This document shows positions 1 through 33,332 of a stretch of 64,000 nucleotides of DNA, in pieces. How positions within the stretch are numbered: the stretch's first letter is position 1; every line of letters starts with the position of its first letter. This DNA is from Dryobates pubescens. Its lineage: Eukaryota > Chordata > Aves > Piciformes > Picidae. A program made the translations under genes and the position numbers. The stretch covers positions 6,656,052-6,720,051 of the forward strand of contig NC_071642.1 in assembly GCF_014839835.1 (NCBI RefSeq). Reading direction: 5' to 3'. Under the pieces are notes generated by a model that made no database searches, had not been told where the DNA came from, and saw only the letters and a list, made by a program, of their open reading frames with translations.

Positions 1-42
1 GACCTAAAAGATCTTTCCCAACCAAACTGATTCCATATTTCC
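1..42 (+). mobile_element. CR1 LINE 3'-tail remnant
   Basis: The first bases (gacctaaaagatctttccc, then a degraded ccaaccaaactgattccat) resemble the last 40 bp of an avian CR1 in sense orientation. It is a short, diverged remnant in the last POLR3D intron. Confidence 0.4.
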
Positions 43-248
43 ATGCTGGCCTTGGCTGAGGTGGCTCCTGGGCAGCTCATCCCTGTGCTGTGGCGGTGGG
101 GAAGGATCCTGCCCTTGTCCCCAGGGGGTGGGGAGCAGAGGGGACACATCTCCTCCAGGTTCAGGGTCCCCAGCCCTTTTCCCACCTCCATTGGAGGGTT
201 TCCCAGGGGGCTGGGCTGCTCATGCGTGCTTCCCCTCCTCTGGAACAG

Positions 249-371
249 GAGCTGGTGTCCGTTGGCATCGGGGACAACCGGACAGGGGAGATGATCGTCC
301 TGGGCCACGTGAAGCACAAACTGGTTTGCTCCCCGGACTTCGAGGCGCTGCTGGAGCACCGCCACCGGTAG
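249..371 (+). CDS. POLR3D: POLR3D last coding exon (3' partial gene)
   Basis: Final exon of RNA polymerase III subunit RPC4, a subunit of the nuclear Pol III core that helps with termination and reinitiation on tRNA and 5S genes. The acceptor AG is at 247-248 and the stop TAG at 369-371. The 40 encoded residues begin ELVSVGIGDNRTGEM, contain GHVKHKLVCSPDF and end LEHRHR; from memory this closely matches the vertebrate POLR3D C terminus. The rest of the gene lies to the left of the window. POLR3D next to PIWIL2 is also the human 8p21.3 order. The upstream 1-248 is intron. Confidence 0.93.
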   Translation, partial: ELVSVGIGDNRTGEMIVLGHVKHKLVCSPDFEALLEHRHR

Positions 372-725
372 CCATGGGGGGAGCCCCCCACCCACAGCCC
401 GTGGGGACAGCCTGGGGATCCTGCAGCACCCTGGCTCTGCCCTCCAGCCGTGCCCTGGGGACACGGAGAGTTGTCTTCTGCCGGCGTGGGCACAAGCGCT
501 GGCTCCTACCTCCTTCCCAGCCCTGCAGTGGGGCGAAACCGGGGCTGGGGGCTCTGGGTCTGCTGCCCACCCTGTGTGTGAAACAGGGGCTGCAGCTGCC
601 TGCATCTCACGGATTCCCTGGTGTGTGGGACTGTGGTGTCCCCCAGCCAGCTCTCCAGCAGCTCTGGGGAGCAGGACGTGCACCTGTGGGGATAAACGTG
701 GAATAAAAACCTCTCTTCTTTTGCT
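372..725 (+). other. POLR3D: POLR3D 3' UTR
   Basis: Sequence after the POLR3D stop. A canonical AATAAA lies at 702-707, so cleavage probably falls around 720-730. No other feature is visible. Confidence 0.7.
702..707 (+). terminator. POLR3D: Polyadenylation signal AATAAA of POLR3D
   Basis: Exact AATAAA hexamer 331 nt after the POLR3D stop, followed by a T-rich stretch (ctcttcttttgctcc) that could be the downstream element. The PIWIL2 start codon is only about 0.93 kb further on. Confidence 0.75.
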
Positions 726-1134
726 CCCTTCCCCTCCGACCCTGGTGTGGGGCTGCTCTGTCTCCTCCTGCTTCATCAGCCCTTTGCCACCTGCCTGACC
801 AGTTGGCACCAGCCTGGCATTCTTTGGGCTGGCAGCTGCTGTCACATCCTCGGCCACTCGTGTCTGCTTTCTTGGGAGTGCCCAGGAGGGTCCCTTGTGT
901 GGTGCCAGGGGTTAATGGGACCCTCTACCAACAGGGCTGTGCCAGAAGCAGGCAGCTGGGGGCATCACCTTGCTCTGGGCCAAGGAAGCAGCATCAGGGT
1001 GACACACCCTGGAACTCCTGGAGGGCTTCTGAGTGGTGGTTGGAGGCTGGGTGTCAACACAGGGGACACTCAGGTCATCCTGGACCTAAAATGCCCCCTG
1101 GGTGCCCCCCAGCTTCTCATGGTGGGCTCCCAGC
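726..1134. other. POLR3D-PIWIL2 intergenic segment
   Basis: No gene, repeat family or regulatory motif was recognised in this short spacer. Confidence 0.4.
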
Positions 1135-1415
1135 CCATTCTTTCTTACCCTACCTCCATCCCATTTTGCCCCTTTCCTCCCATCCTAACCAATTTTAACC
1201 CCCCATCTCATTTTGCTCCACTCATTCTGTCCCATCCCATCCCATCCCCTTCATTCCATTTTGCTCCTTTCCTCCCACCCTATCCCATTTTAAACCCCCA
1301 TCCCATTTTACTCCCCCTGTCCTATCCCATCGCACCCCATCCCCTTCATTCCGTTTTGCTCCTTTCCTCCCACCCTATCCCATTTTAAACCCCCATCCCA
1401 TTCCGTTTCCCCTCC
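1135..1415 (+). repeat. Pyrimidine-rich tandem repeat upstream of PIWIL2
   Basis: Diverged short repeats of the type cccatcccattttgctcc. A roughly 95 bp block starting ccccttcattcc is seen twice, near 1247 and 1342. The array ends at the edge of the CpG-rich PIWIL2 promoter. Confidence 0.7.
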
Positions 1416-1424
1416 ACCCCGGTC

Positions 1425-1639
1425 CCCCCGCGTTCCTCGGCGCGCCGCGGTGCTCGCGGGTGCCGCCTCCTCCTCCCGCCCGCCAGGGGGCGCTCCGGCG
1501 GAGCGCGGCCCGGCAGCGGCTCCGTGGGCGGGCGGCCGGGCGAGCGCGGGCCCGCTGCTGCGCCTGCGCAGTGAGGCGGGGGCGGGGCCGTGGTGGTGCT
1601 TGGCGCCTGCCGCCTGCTGCCGGCCTCGACGGGGCGGCC

Positions 1640-1660
<21 letters not shown>
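1425..1660 (+). promoter_or_regulatory. PIWIL2: PIWIL2 CpG-island promoter
   Basis: Abrupt rise in CpG density (cgcgccgcgg, gcgcggcccgg, cgagcgcgggccc) directly upstream of the PIWIL2 start codon. An NRF1-like element TGCGCCTGCGCA sits at 1559-1570 with one mismatch to the palindrome, and a strong CTCF-like core at 1480-1495. No TATA box is visible. The transcription start cannot be placed from sequence alone. Confidence 0.7.
1480..1495 (+). promoter_or_regulatory. CTCF-like site in the PIWIL2 promoter
   Basis: CCGCCAGGGGGCGCTC is one base from the strong CTCF core CCACCAGGGGGCGCT. It lies 145 bp upstream of the PIWIL2 ATG, between two tightly spaced genes, where a boundary would make sense. 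Occupancy is not shown by sequence. Confidence 0.55.
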
Positions 1661-13630
<11,970 letters not shown>

Positions 13631-14510
13631 CTCCAAAAAAGACCCAAAGCAGAAGGAGAGCTTGGTTGGGATGTCACCTTCCCCCCCACCCCCACCCCCC
13701 TTTCTCCTTCAGCCTCACTTGGGCTTGGGGTTTGTTTTCATTTCCCTCTCTCAAGTTTCTTCCTTGAGGATGCTTCAGAAACCTTCCAACCATCCTCCCA
13801 GGAGCTCTCAACTCTTGGGATTTCAGCTCCCTCCCCCACCCCCAGCTGCTTTCCAGTCCTCCCAGTTTGAAGGGATTGGAGTAAATGAGCCCCAGAGGTG
13901 CTGTGTGTGCAGCTCAGCCCCTGCCCTGGGGAGCTTCTGGATGCAGAGCACTTGAAGGGTTTGGGATGCTCCTTTGTCCTTTTGTGAGGGGGGAGCTGGG
14001 GGTTTTAAGCTTTTCAGTCTAGTTTTGGACTTTGGCTTTTCTGACCTCTCAGCCTGGCCTTGGCCCTGCCACCTTGGCCCTGGTCCTCTCAGCCTGGCTT
14101 TGGCACTGCCACCCTGGCTGTGGACCTCTCACCCTGGCTTTGGCACTGCCACCTTGGCCCTGGCCCTCTCAGCCTGGCTTTGGCCCTGGCTTTCTCACCC
14201 TGGCCTTGGCACTGCCACCCTGGCCCTCTCAGCCAACTTCTGGCTTGGTTTGGTCACCTCCTTGGTTCATTCCTGACTTTTGGCACTGCCAGGCCCAGCT
14301 CCTGAGGGGCCAAGCAGGGATTTGCCAGCTCCTTCAGGGTGGTTCAGGGGTTTGGGGTTGGGTTTGGGGTTGGTTTGGTGCTTTTTCTCCTTGAGCCCTT
14401 TGGAGCTGCCCAACCTTCCCCTTGGCCCCCAGAAGTTGGCAGTGGGTTGTTTTTTGCTGCTGGAAGCTGCTGTTCTCTGCTCACTTCATTAAAAGGTGTT
14501 GCTGGCAGCT
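13631..14510 (+). other. PIWIL2: PIWIL2 3' UTR (end uncertain)
   Basis: No AATAAA is seen. The best candidate signal is ATTAAA at 14488-14493 (ttcattaaaaggtg). If correct, the 3' UTR is about 0.87 kb and includes the 14040-14240 minisatellite and the G-rich stretch at 14340-14380. Confidence 0.45.
14040..14240 (+). repeat. Minisatellite of about 36 bp (copy in the PIWIL2 3' region)
   Basis: About 5-6 diverged copies built from ctctcagcctggctttggc and actgccaccttggccctgg. The reverse complement of this same unit forms the much larger array at 19255-19840. Confidence 0.88.
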
Positions 14511-14819
14511 GCTGCTTCTCCCTCTGGAGGGTGCTGGAGGGAGGGTGGTGATGCCCTCCAGGATGGAGGGGGGGGGGACAGAGCGGTGCCAGGGTGCTGG
14601 CAGAACTTGGCACCACCTTCCCCTGGGTTAATGATTCACCAGCAGCAGCTTTTCAGTCCCTTTTTATTTGCTGCTCCTGGTGGACTTTGGCAGCCCCAGC
14701 CCAGGTGGTTTAGGCACAGGGAGAAGCTTGGCCCCAGGGGTCAGTGGTGCCACGGCCCTGCCAGCTCCTTGGCACGGGAAGGAGAGCTGGGGGGGGCTCA
14801 GCCCCTCTAGTCCCTTCCA

Positions 14820-15420
14820 GGGGTGTCATGACCCTTCCAGTGGGGTCTGTGTGATGCTCTGAGGGGTGCTCTGTGTCCTTAAGGGGTGCTTAGGGAGGTT
14901 TGAGGGGTGCCCTGTGTCCCCCATAGGAAGGGTCTGAGGGGTGCCCCATGCCCCCAGGAGATGCTTGAGCAGGTCTGAGTGGTGCCCAAGGGATGCTTGA
15001 GGTTTGAGGGGTGCCCTGTCCCCCCAGGAAACATCTGAGAGGTGCCCAGTGCCCGTGAGGGGGAGGGCTGAGGGGTGCTCTGTGCCCCCCAAAGGGTGTT
15101 TGGGAGGGGCTGCATGAGTTGCCTGGCACCCCTGAGGGATCTTTAGGGGAGCCCATGCGGTGCCTCATCTCCCTGGGAGTGCCTGGTGCCCCCAGGAGAT
15201 GCTGGGGGGGAGTCAATAGACCCCCTGGGAGGGGGTCCCTAGGGTGCCTGGTGCCCCCAGGTGACGATTGAGGGGGTCGCTTTACCCCTGGGAGGGGTCC
15301 CTGGGGTACCTGGTGCCCCCAGGAGATGCTGGGGGGGAGTCAACAGACCCCCTGGGAGGGGGTCCATGGGCTGGCCCTCGTCCCCAGGAGGTGCTTAGGA
15401 GGGGGTCCATGGGGTGCCCC
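14820..15420 (+). repeat. Diverged tandem repeats upstream of SLC39A14
   Basis: Left part: irregular blocks of tgaggggtgccctgtg with ccccaggagatgcttgag. From about 15185 a unit of about 125 bp (gcccccaggagatgctgggg, gagtcaacagaccccctggg) is repeated twice. It stops where the CpG island starts. Confidence 0.75.
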
Positions 15421-15536
15421 CTGCGCCAGCTCCCCCCCCGCCCCCTGCCCCCCTCCTCCGGCGAGTCCCGTGGCGCTCGCGCGGCGCAGGGGGCGTGGCG
15501 TGAGGGGTGAGGGGGTGGGGCCTGTGGTGACGCCGG

Positions 15537-15555
15537 CCAATGGGAGCGTTCCCCG
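15537..15555 (+). promoter_or_regulatory. SLC39A14: CCAAT box / near-consensus ER-stress element
   Basis: CCAAT at 15537-15541, nine bases, then CCCCG at 15551-15555. The ER stress response element is CCAAT-N9-CCACG, so this is one mismatch away. The CCAAT itself (gccaatggg) is a good NF-Y site. Confidence 0.5.
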
Positions 15556-15648
15556 TGCCGCCGGCCGAGCCTGCGCCCTGCGCGGCCCCGAGCGAGCGGA
15601 GCGGGACCGGGAGCGGCCCCGGGACCGAGAGCCAGAGCGGAGCGGGAG
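15556..15648 (+). other. SLC39A14: Probable SLC39A14 non-coding exon 1
   Basis: The CpG island contains a strong donor, gcgggag|gtaagg, at 15648/15649. Mammalian ZIP14 begins translation in exon 2, and here the ATG exon has an acceptor 15 nt upstream of the ATG. The 5' end given is only a guess. Confidence 0.45.
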
Positions 15649-15799
15649 GTAAGGCCGGGACGGAGCGGGATGGGCAGCCCCAGGGGGCCCGCTGTAAGGC
15701 CGGGACACAGCGGGGAAGGCGCCGAGGAACCGCGGAACCGGGCTGGAGCGGGCCCTGAGCCCCGGGATGGGGATGGGGATGCAGATGGGGATGCAGGCA

Positions 15800-16745
15800 C
15801 CGGCTGTAAGGACCGGCTCTGGGGCTGTGGTCTCGTTGGAGGGTAGGGGGGGCAGCTCTAGGGACCGGCTCTAGGGCTGGGGTCTCGTTGTAGGGTAGGG
15901 GGCCAGCTCTAGGGACCGGTTGTGGGGCTGGGGTCCCGTTGCAGGGTAGGGGGCCAGGTCTAGGGACCGGCTCTAGGGCTGGATTCTCGTTGGAGGGTAG
16001 GGGGCCAGGTCTAGGGATGGGCTCTAGGGCTGGATTCTCGTTGGAGGGTAGGGGGCCAGCTCTAGGGACCGGCTCTAGGGCTGGATTCTCGTTGGAGGGT
16101 AGGGGGCCAGGTCTAGGGATGGGCTCTAGGGCTGGATTCTCGTTGGAGGGTAGGGGGCCAGCTCTAGGGACCGGCTCTAGGGCTGGATTCTCGTTGGAGG
16201 GTAGGGGGCCAGGTCTAGGGATGGGCTCTAGGGCTGGATTCTCGTTGGAGGGTAGGGGGCCAGCTCTAGGGACCGGTTCTAGGGCTGGGGTCCTGTTGCA
16301 GAGTAGGGGGGCAGGTCTAGGGACCAGCTGTGGGGCTGGGGTCTCGTTGTAGGGTAGGGGGCCAGGTCTAGGGACCGGCTGTGGGGCTGGGGTCTCGTTG
16401 TAGGGTAGGGGGCCAGGTCTAGGGACCGGCTGTGGGGCTGGGGTCTCGTTGTAGGGTAGGGGGCCAGGTCTAGGGACCAGCTGTGGGGCTGGGGTCCCAT
16501 TGTAGGGTAGGGGGCCAGGTCTAGGGACCGGCTGTGGGGCTGGGGTCTCGTTGCAGGGTAGAGGGCCAGCTCTAGGGACTGGTTGTGGGGCTGGGGTCCC
16601 GTTGTAGGGTCGGGGGGCAGCTCTGGGGACCGGCTGTGGGGCTGGGGTCCCGTTGTAGGGTCGGGGGGCAGCTCTGGGGACCGGCTGTGGGGCTGGGGTC
16701 CCGTTGTAGGGTCGGGGGGCAGCTCTAGGGACTAGCTGTGGGGTC
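15800..16745 (+). repeat. 51-bp minisatellite, SLC39A14 intron 1
   Basis: About 18 copies of a 51-bp unit containing ctagggctggattctcgttg and gagggtagggggccag. In the left half, units ending agggatgggct and agggaccggct alternate, giving a 102-bp higher-order repeat. The unit length is a multiple of 3, so long open frames arise on both strands (up to 453 codons on the minus strand); these are not evidence of a gene. Confidence 0.95.
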
Positions 16746-16849
16746 GGGGGCTGCACCTAGGAGTGGTCCCAGGGGCTGAGGGAAGATTTGGGGCTCTCTT
16801 TGGGATTGCCCATGGGGTGCAGGGCTAGGTGAGGGTATGGGGTGGAGGA

Positions 16850-17225
16850 CCCAGTTCTGGAGGTAAGGCTCCAGCTATGGGGAGAAGCATCCAGCTATGG
16901 GGCTGAGGACCCAGCTATGGGGAGAGGAGCACAGCTACCGGGCAAAGGACCAAGCCTCGGGAAGAAGAACATAGCTGAGGGGCTCGGGAGCTGGCTGAGG
17001 GGCTCGGGAGCTGGCTGTGGGGCTGAGGAGCTGGCTGTGGGGCTGAGGAGCTGGCTGAGGGGCTCGGGAGCTGGCTGTGGGGCTGAGGAGCTGGCTGTGG
17101 GGCTGGCTATTGAGTGAAGGATGCAGCCATGGGGAGAAGGACCCAACTATGGGGCTGAGGAGAGAAGAGTCCATCCATGGAGCTGAGGACCCAGCTATAG
17201 GGAGAAGGACCTAGTTCTGGAGTGG
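16850..17225 (+). repeat. Short-unit tandem repeats, SLC39A14 intron 1
   Basis: A core of 20-bp units at 16975-17112 (ctgaggggctcgggagctgg / ctgtggggctgaggagctgg), flanked on both sides by looser repeats of aggacccagctatggggag. Confidence 0.88.
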
Positions 17226-17229
17226 AGGA

Positions 17230-19250
17230 CCCCCCTGTGAGCTCTGGCACCCCCACTGCAAGCTCTGGGACTGGGGCAGGGGACAAAAGGGCCAGGGAGA
17301 GGCTTTGGTGTGGGAACTGGTGTAGGAACGGGGCAGGAATGGTGGCAGAGGGCAGGCCCAGGATGGGGGGCACCAGGGATGGGCTGGGGAGGCTCTTCGT
17401 CGGGTGGGACAATCAGGGCAGCTCCTGCACTGCTGCCCCAGAGCTCTGTCGGGAGGGAGCTGGGGAACACGAAGGGGCATGAAGGTGCCTGGGGGGGTAG
17501 CAAACGGAGGTGCCAGGCTGCTCGATCCCCTCCCGGGCACGGAAAACCCTCCTGCCCTCTCTGCCAGACACGTGGAGCAGCTTCTGCTCCGGAAGGAAGT
17601 TGGGATCATCGGTGCCAACCACCCTGGAAGGTTACAGGGATGTGGGAGGGGGGGAAGTTGCTGCCCGATGAGGTTTTGGGTGCCCCCCTCGGTGCTCCCC
17701 CCCGCAGGTTGGTGCCATTGAGGGCTTTCGGGAAGCCTTTGGCGCGGGGCTGGGGCCACGGCTGGGCTCTGCCAGCGTCACCTTCCCGCTCGGAATGGGG
17801 GTTGGAGAAGCGGGGGGTGGGGGGGGGGCGGTTGGTTTGCAATCGGGATCGATCAGCTCCGGGAAGCAAACCCAGGGGATGTGGGAAGGCAAAACAAAAA
17901 GGCAGAGAGGGGAGGGGGAAGGGGAGGGAGCTGGTGGGGGTGAGGGGGGAGTTTTTCCTGGCCCTGTCACCTCCATGCTGGGCATGGCTCCTGGGCACGT
18001 CCCCGTGGGATGTCCTCCCGGGCATCCATCCCCCCCTCGGCGTGGCACAGAGGTTGGTTCCCTCGGCCCCGTCCCGGTGACGGCGACAGATAAAAGTAGG
18101 TCAGGCGCGGGGCCCTGCGGGACCTGGCCGGGCGCAGGATGCCCTTGACGGCAGCGAGCAGGGGGCTCGGGAGAGGGACCGGGGCCGGGGCTTGGTCGAG
18201 TCCCACTCGGCTGCCGGTGGGGATGCAGAGCCCGCAGCTAAGGGTTGTACCCCTGGGGTGTTCCCTGCGGCTCCTCCTTGCCCCATGCGATTGTTGGGCG
18301 GCCTCCCGCCCTGCTATGAGTTGCTTGTGGTGGTTGGGGGGGGGGGGGGGTCCGGGACCCCCAGGCTGCTCTCTTCCTGAGGGAGGGGAGCAGCTCCTCT
18401 ACCTCGTTTCAGCCCTGCAACCCTTGAGCAGTTCCGACTGGGTTCAAGCCTCATCCCGGCGCTGCCTGCCGAGTGCTTCCTGCGTGGTGTTTGGTTGGAA
18501 GTGGGGGAAAGTTGAGGGCTGATTGTTTTGTCCCCAGCCCGGCCGTGCCCGGTGCGGGGACAGCCCCCGGTGGCGCTTCGGGCGCTGGAAGGGGCTGCGT
18601 GCCCTGGCACGGGCCGCTGCCCCTCCGTGCGCTGCGGGCTGCAGGAGGGACGTGGGAAGCGCTCAGCTGGCACAGAGGGAGAGGCGAAGGCGCCCTGGGA
18701 CGTGGTGCCAGCGGGGCAAGCTTTTGGTCACCTTGGGCGGCGTGCCAGCCCCTGTGTGGGAGTCACCAAGGCCTTGCCGAGGGAGGATCCGTCTGGATTT
18801 GGGGAGGGGGGAGGCAGAAGGTGATGTCTGACTTTCGCTGGGGGGATGCTGGAGGGGTGCCCCGGGTCCCCCCCGACCCAGCAGCTCCTTCCCCCGTGTT
18901 TGGGGTGGAGAAAGGGTTAAAGCCAAAGGATCTGAGCTAAGCCCTGGCAGGAGGAGGCTGAAACCTCCCAAGGCTGTGCTCTCCCGGAGAACAAAGCTCC
19001 CAAAGTGGTGGTAAGCTGGTAAAACCTGCCGGAATGTGGGGTCCTGGAGGGGGGGGAAACCGGGTCCTGGAAGGAGGGACAGGGTCCTGCCAGGCTCATC
19101 CTCATCCCACCCTGCCTCCCAAAGCCAGCCCAGGGCTATTTTCAGAACAATTGCTTGGCCAAGCTTCAAAAATGTCTTGGGTTTGGAGGAGAGCTGAGTC
19201 TGGAAGCTGTCAGCCAGGGGTGAGCCTGGGGAGGTGCCAGAGTGGGCACT
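17230..19250 (+). other. SLC39A14 intron 1, unique GC-rich sequence
   Basis: About 2 kb without a recognised repeat family. It includes a G14 run at about 18337-18350, a TATA-like gataaaagtagg at about 18089, and CpG-rich patches at 18090-18220 and 18530-18720. These could belong to an alternative promoter, but there is no exon I can support. Confidence 0.35.
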
Positions 19251-19254
19251 GGGA

Positions 19255-19840
19255 GGGTGACCCAGGGCCAGGGTGGCAGAGCCGGGGCCAGGCTGAGAGG
19301 TCCAGAGCCAGGGTGGCAGTGCCAGAGCCAGGCTGAGAGGTCCAGAGCCAGGCTGGCAGTGCCAAAGCCAGGCTGAGAGGTCCAGAGCCAGGGTGGCAGT
19401 GCCAAAGCCAGGGTGAGAGGGCCAGTACCAGGGTGGCAGTGCCACAGCCAGGCTGAGAGGGCCAGGGCCAGGGTGGCAGTGCCAAAGCCAGGCTGAGAGA
19501 TCCAGAGCCAGGGTGGCAGTACCAAAGCCAGGCTGAGAGATCCAGAGCCAGGGTGGCAGTGCCAGAGCCAGGCTGAGAGGTCCAGGGCCAGGGTGGCAGT
19601 GCCAAAGCCAGGCTGAGAGATCCAGAGCCAGGGTGGCAGTGCCAGAGCCAGGCTGAGAGGTCCAGGGCCAGGGTGGCAGTACCAAAGCCAGGCTGAGAGA
19701 TCCAGAGCCAGGGTGGCAGTGCCAAAGCCAGGCTGAGAGGTCCAGGGCCAGGGTGGCAGTGCCAAAGCCAGGCTGAGAGGGCCAGGGCCAGGGTGGCAGT
19801 ACCAAAGCCAGGCTGAGAGGGCCAGGACCAGGGCAGAGCT
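19255..19840 (-). repeat. Minisatellite of about 36-38 bp, SLC39A14 intron 1
   Basis: About 15-16 copies of agccaggctgagaggtccag plus agccagggtggcagtgcca. Read on the minus strand the unit is cctctcagcctggctttgg plus actgccaccctggctctgg, the same sequence family as the array at 14040-14240 but in opposite orientation. Confidence 0.94.
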
Positions 19841-20583
19841 GGGCTGGATGAAGCTCCAGCTGCTCCACGCTGCAGGAACCATCCTGGGGCTGCAAACTGC
19901 ATCCCTCGGGAAGGCGAAACCACCAGGCAGGCTGTGCCCCAGCTGTGGGTAGGCACCAGGCTGGCTGCTGGGCACAAGGATTTCTTCAGCACCTTTCTTC
20001 TCCTCCCTCTCTCCTTCTGAATCCCAAATTGCCCACTTGCTTCTTTGGCCCCAGGGAAGCAGCCCAGGCTCCTGGGCGCTGCCCAAGGCGGACGTGTGGG
20101 TCGTGCCCTACCTGCCACTCTCCACCTCAGGCTCCTTCCTTTGCACCCAGTGGGTGCTGATGGGTGAACCCCAGTTCACCCCCGAGTCTGTGCCACCCTG
20201 GTTTTATTGACTGCTGGCAGGGCACGGAGAGGAGCAGGGAAGGGCAAGGCTTGGTGCCGGGGAGGCAGCGGCGGCTGGGCAGGTGCCAGGGCTGTTGGGG
20301 ATTATGGTGGTTAAAATATAACCTCGTGGCAGTGCCACCTCTGGCCCCCGGGCTCCAGTGTCCTCCCAGCCCTGCTGTGGGCTGGCAGAGGTCCCCAAGG
20401 GGAGTGTGCCCCAGCGCTGGGTGGCACCAAGGTGGTGGTGTGGCCGGGGGCTGCTGTGTGGCATCTTCACCCTGCAGAGAGCCAAACTCGGGGCTGCTGC
20501 TGGGGGCTGCTGGCAGTGCTGCTGGGGCAGGACTGTGTGTGGCATCTCTGCCAGCTGCCTGACCTCTGGCTGCTCTTCCCCAG

Positions 20584-20652
20584 GGATCCCCAGTGGCTGT
20601 GGAGCTGGAGAGCCCCCGGGAGCCTGGCAGCCTCCCCACCCCTCGGCGCACG
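20584..20652 (+). other. SLC39A14: Possible extra 5' UTR exon of SLC39A14
   Basis: A 69-nt segment bordered by tgctcttccccag and a strong donor cacg|gtgagc in intron 1. No coding similarity. Weak support; it may be chance. Confidence 0.22.
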
Positions 20653-20739
20653 GTGAGCAGGGGGCTTGGGGAGCTGGTGGCAGGGGTTGGGTCAGGGTGG
20701 GGAGGGAGGTGGCTGGGCTGGTGGTGCCTGGGGAGAGAT

Positions 20740-21180
20740 GATGGAGTTGTTTTGGTTGGAAGAGACCTCTCAGCTCATGGAGGCCAAGCCTTACCCCAGC
20801 CCTGCCAGGGCACCACTGAACCCTCAGCACCACATCTCCAGGGCTTTGAAAGCCCTCCAGGGATGGGGACTGCACCACTGCCCTGGGCAGCCTGGGGCAG
20901 GTTTGGACAACCCTCAAGGGGCAGAAATTGTTCCTCATGGCCAACCTGAACCTGCCCTGGGGCAACTTGAGGCTGTTTCCTCTTGTCCTGTCCCTTGTCA
21001 CAAGGGAGAAGAGCCCACCCCCCACCTGACTCCAGTCTCCTCTCAGGGAGCTGTAGAGAGCACTGAGGTCTCCCCTCAGCCTCCTTTGCTCCAGGCTCAA
21101 CCCCCTCCAGCTCCCTCAGCTGCTCCTCCCCAGCCCTGTTCTCCAGACCCTTCCCCAGCTTGGTTGCTCTTTGGCTGTCA
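20740..21180 (-). mobile_element. CR1 LINE 3' fragment (antisense), SLC39A14 intron 1
   Basis: Starts with the CR1 tail (ttggttggaagagacctctc), continues through ccctccagggatggggactg and ctgcaccactgccctgggca, and ends in the ORF2 end (ctgttctccagacccttcc). Confidence 0.88.
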
Positions 21181-21333
21181 GGTCCCCCCTGGGGGTGCTC
21201 ACAGCACAAAGCTCTGTGCTCCCCACCCCCAGCCTGGGGCTCCCCTGGAAGCAGTCAGCCCTGCTGGGCCCTGCTGGCTCTGCTGAAGCTGATGGCAGCT
21301 GTGTGGCTTCTCTTCCAGCACCCCTGAGACACC

Positions 21334-33332
<11,999 letters not shown>

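Larger units (their letters stand above)
15420..15720 (+). promoter_or_regulatory. SLC39A14: SLC39A14 CpG-island promoter
   Basis: CpG-dense sequence (cgctcgcgcggcgcagg, gccccgagcgagcggagcgg) with a CCAAT box at 15537-15541 and no TATA. It precedes a good splice donor at 15649. Position and content fit the ZIP14 promoter with an untranslated first exon, as in mammals. Confidence 0.7.

Noticed and set aside
14339-14380. Telomere-like ggtttggggttgggtttggg stretch
   Set aside because: Only about 40 bp and irregular, not TTAGGG; treated as a local G-rich run.
15395-16756. Minus-strand open frame of 453 codons with 17-residue proline-rich repeats
   Set aside because: The 51-bp repeat unit keeps any open frame open. 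It crosses the SLC39A14 promoter and first exon antisense and has no similarity I recognise.
17550-18900. Possible second promoter or gene in SLC39A14 intron 1 (TATA-like gataaaag, CpG patches)
   Set aside because: No exon with supporting splice sites and coding or conserved sequence could be identified; only noted as GC-rich intron.
18663-20118. Three overlapping minus-strand frames of 302-410 codons rich in Leu, Pro and Trp
   Set aside because: Explained by the roughly 36-bp minisatellite at 19255-19840, open in all three frames.
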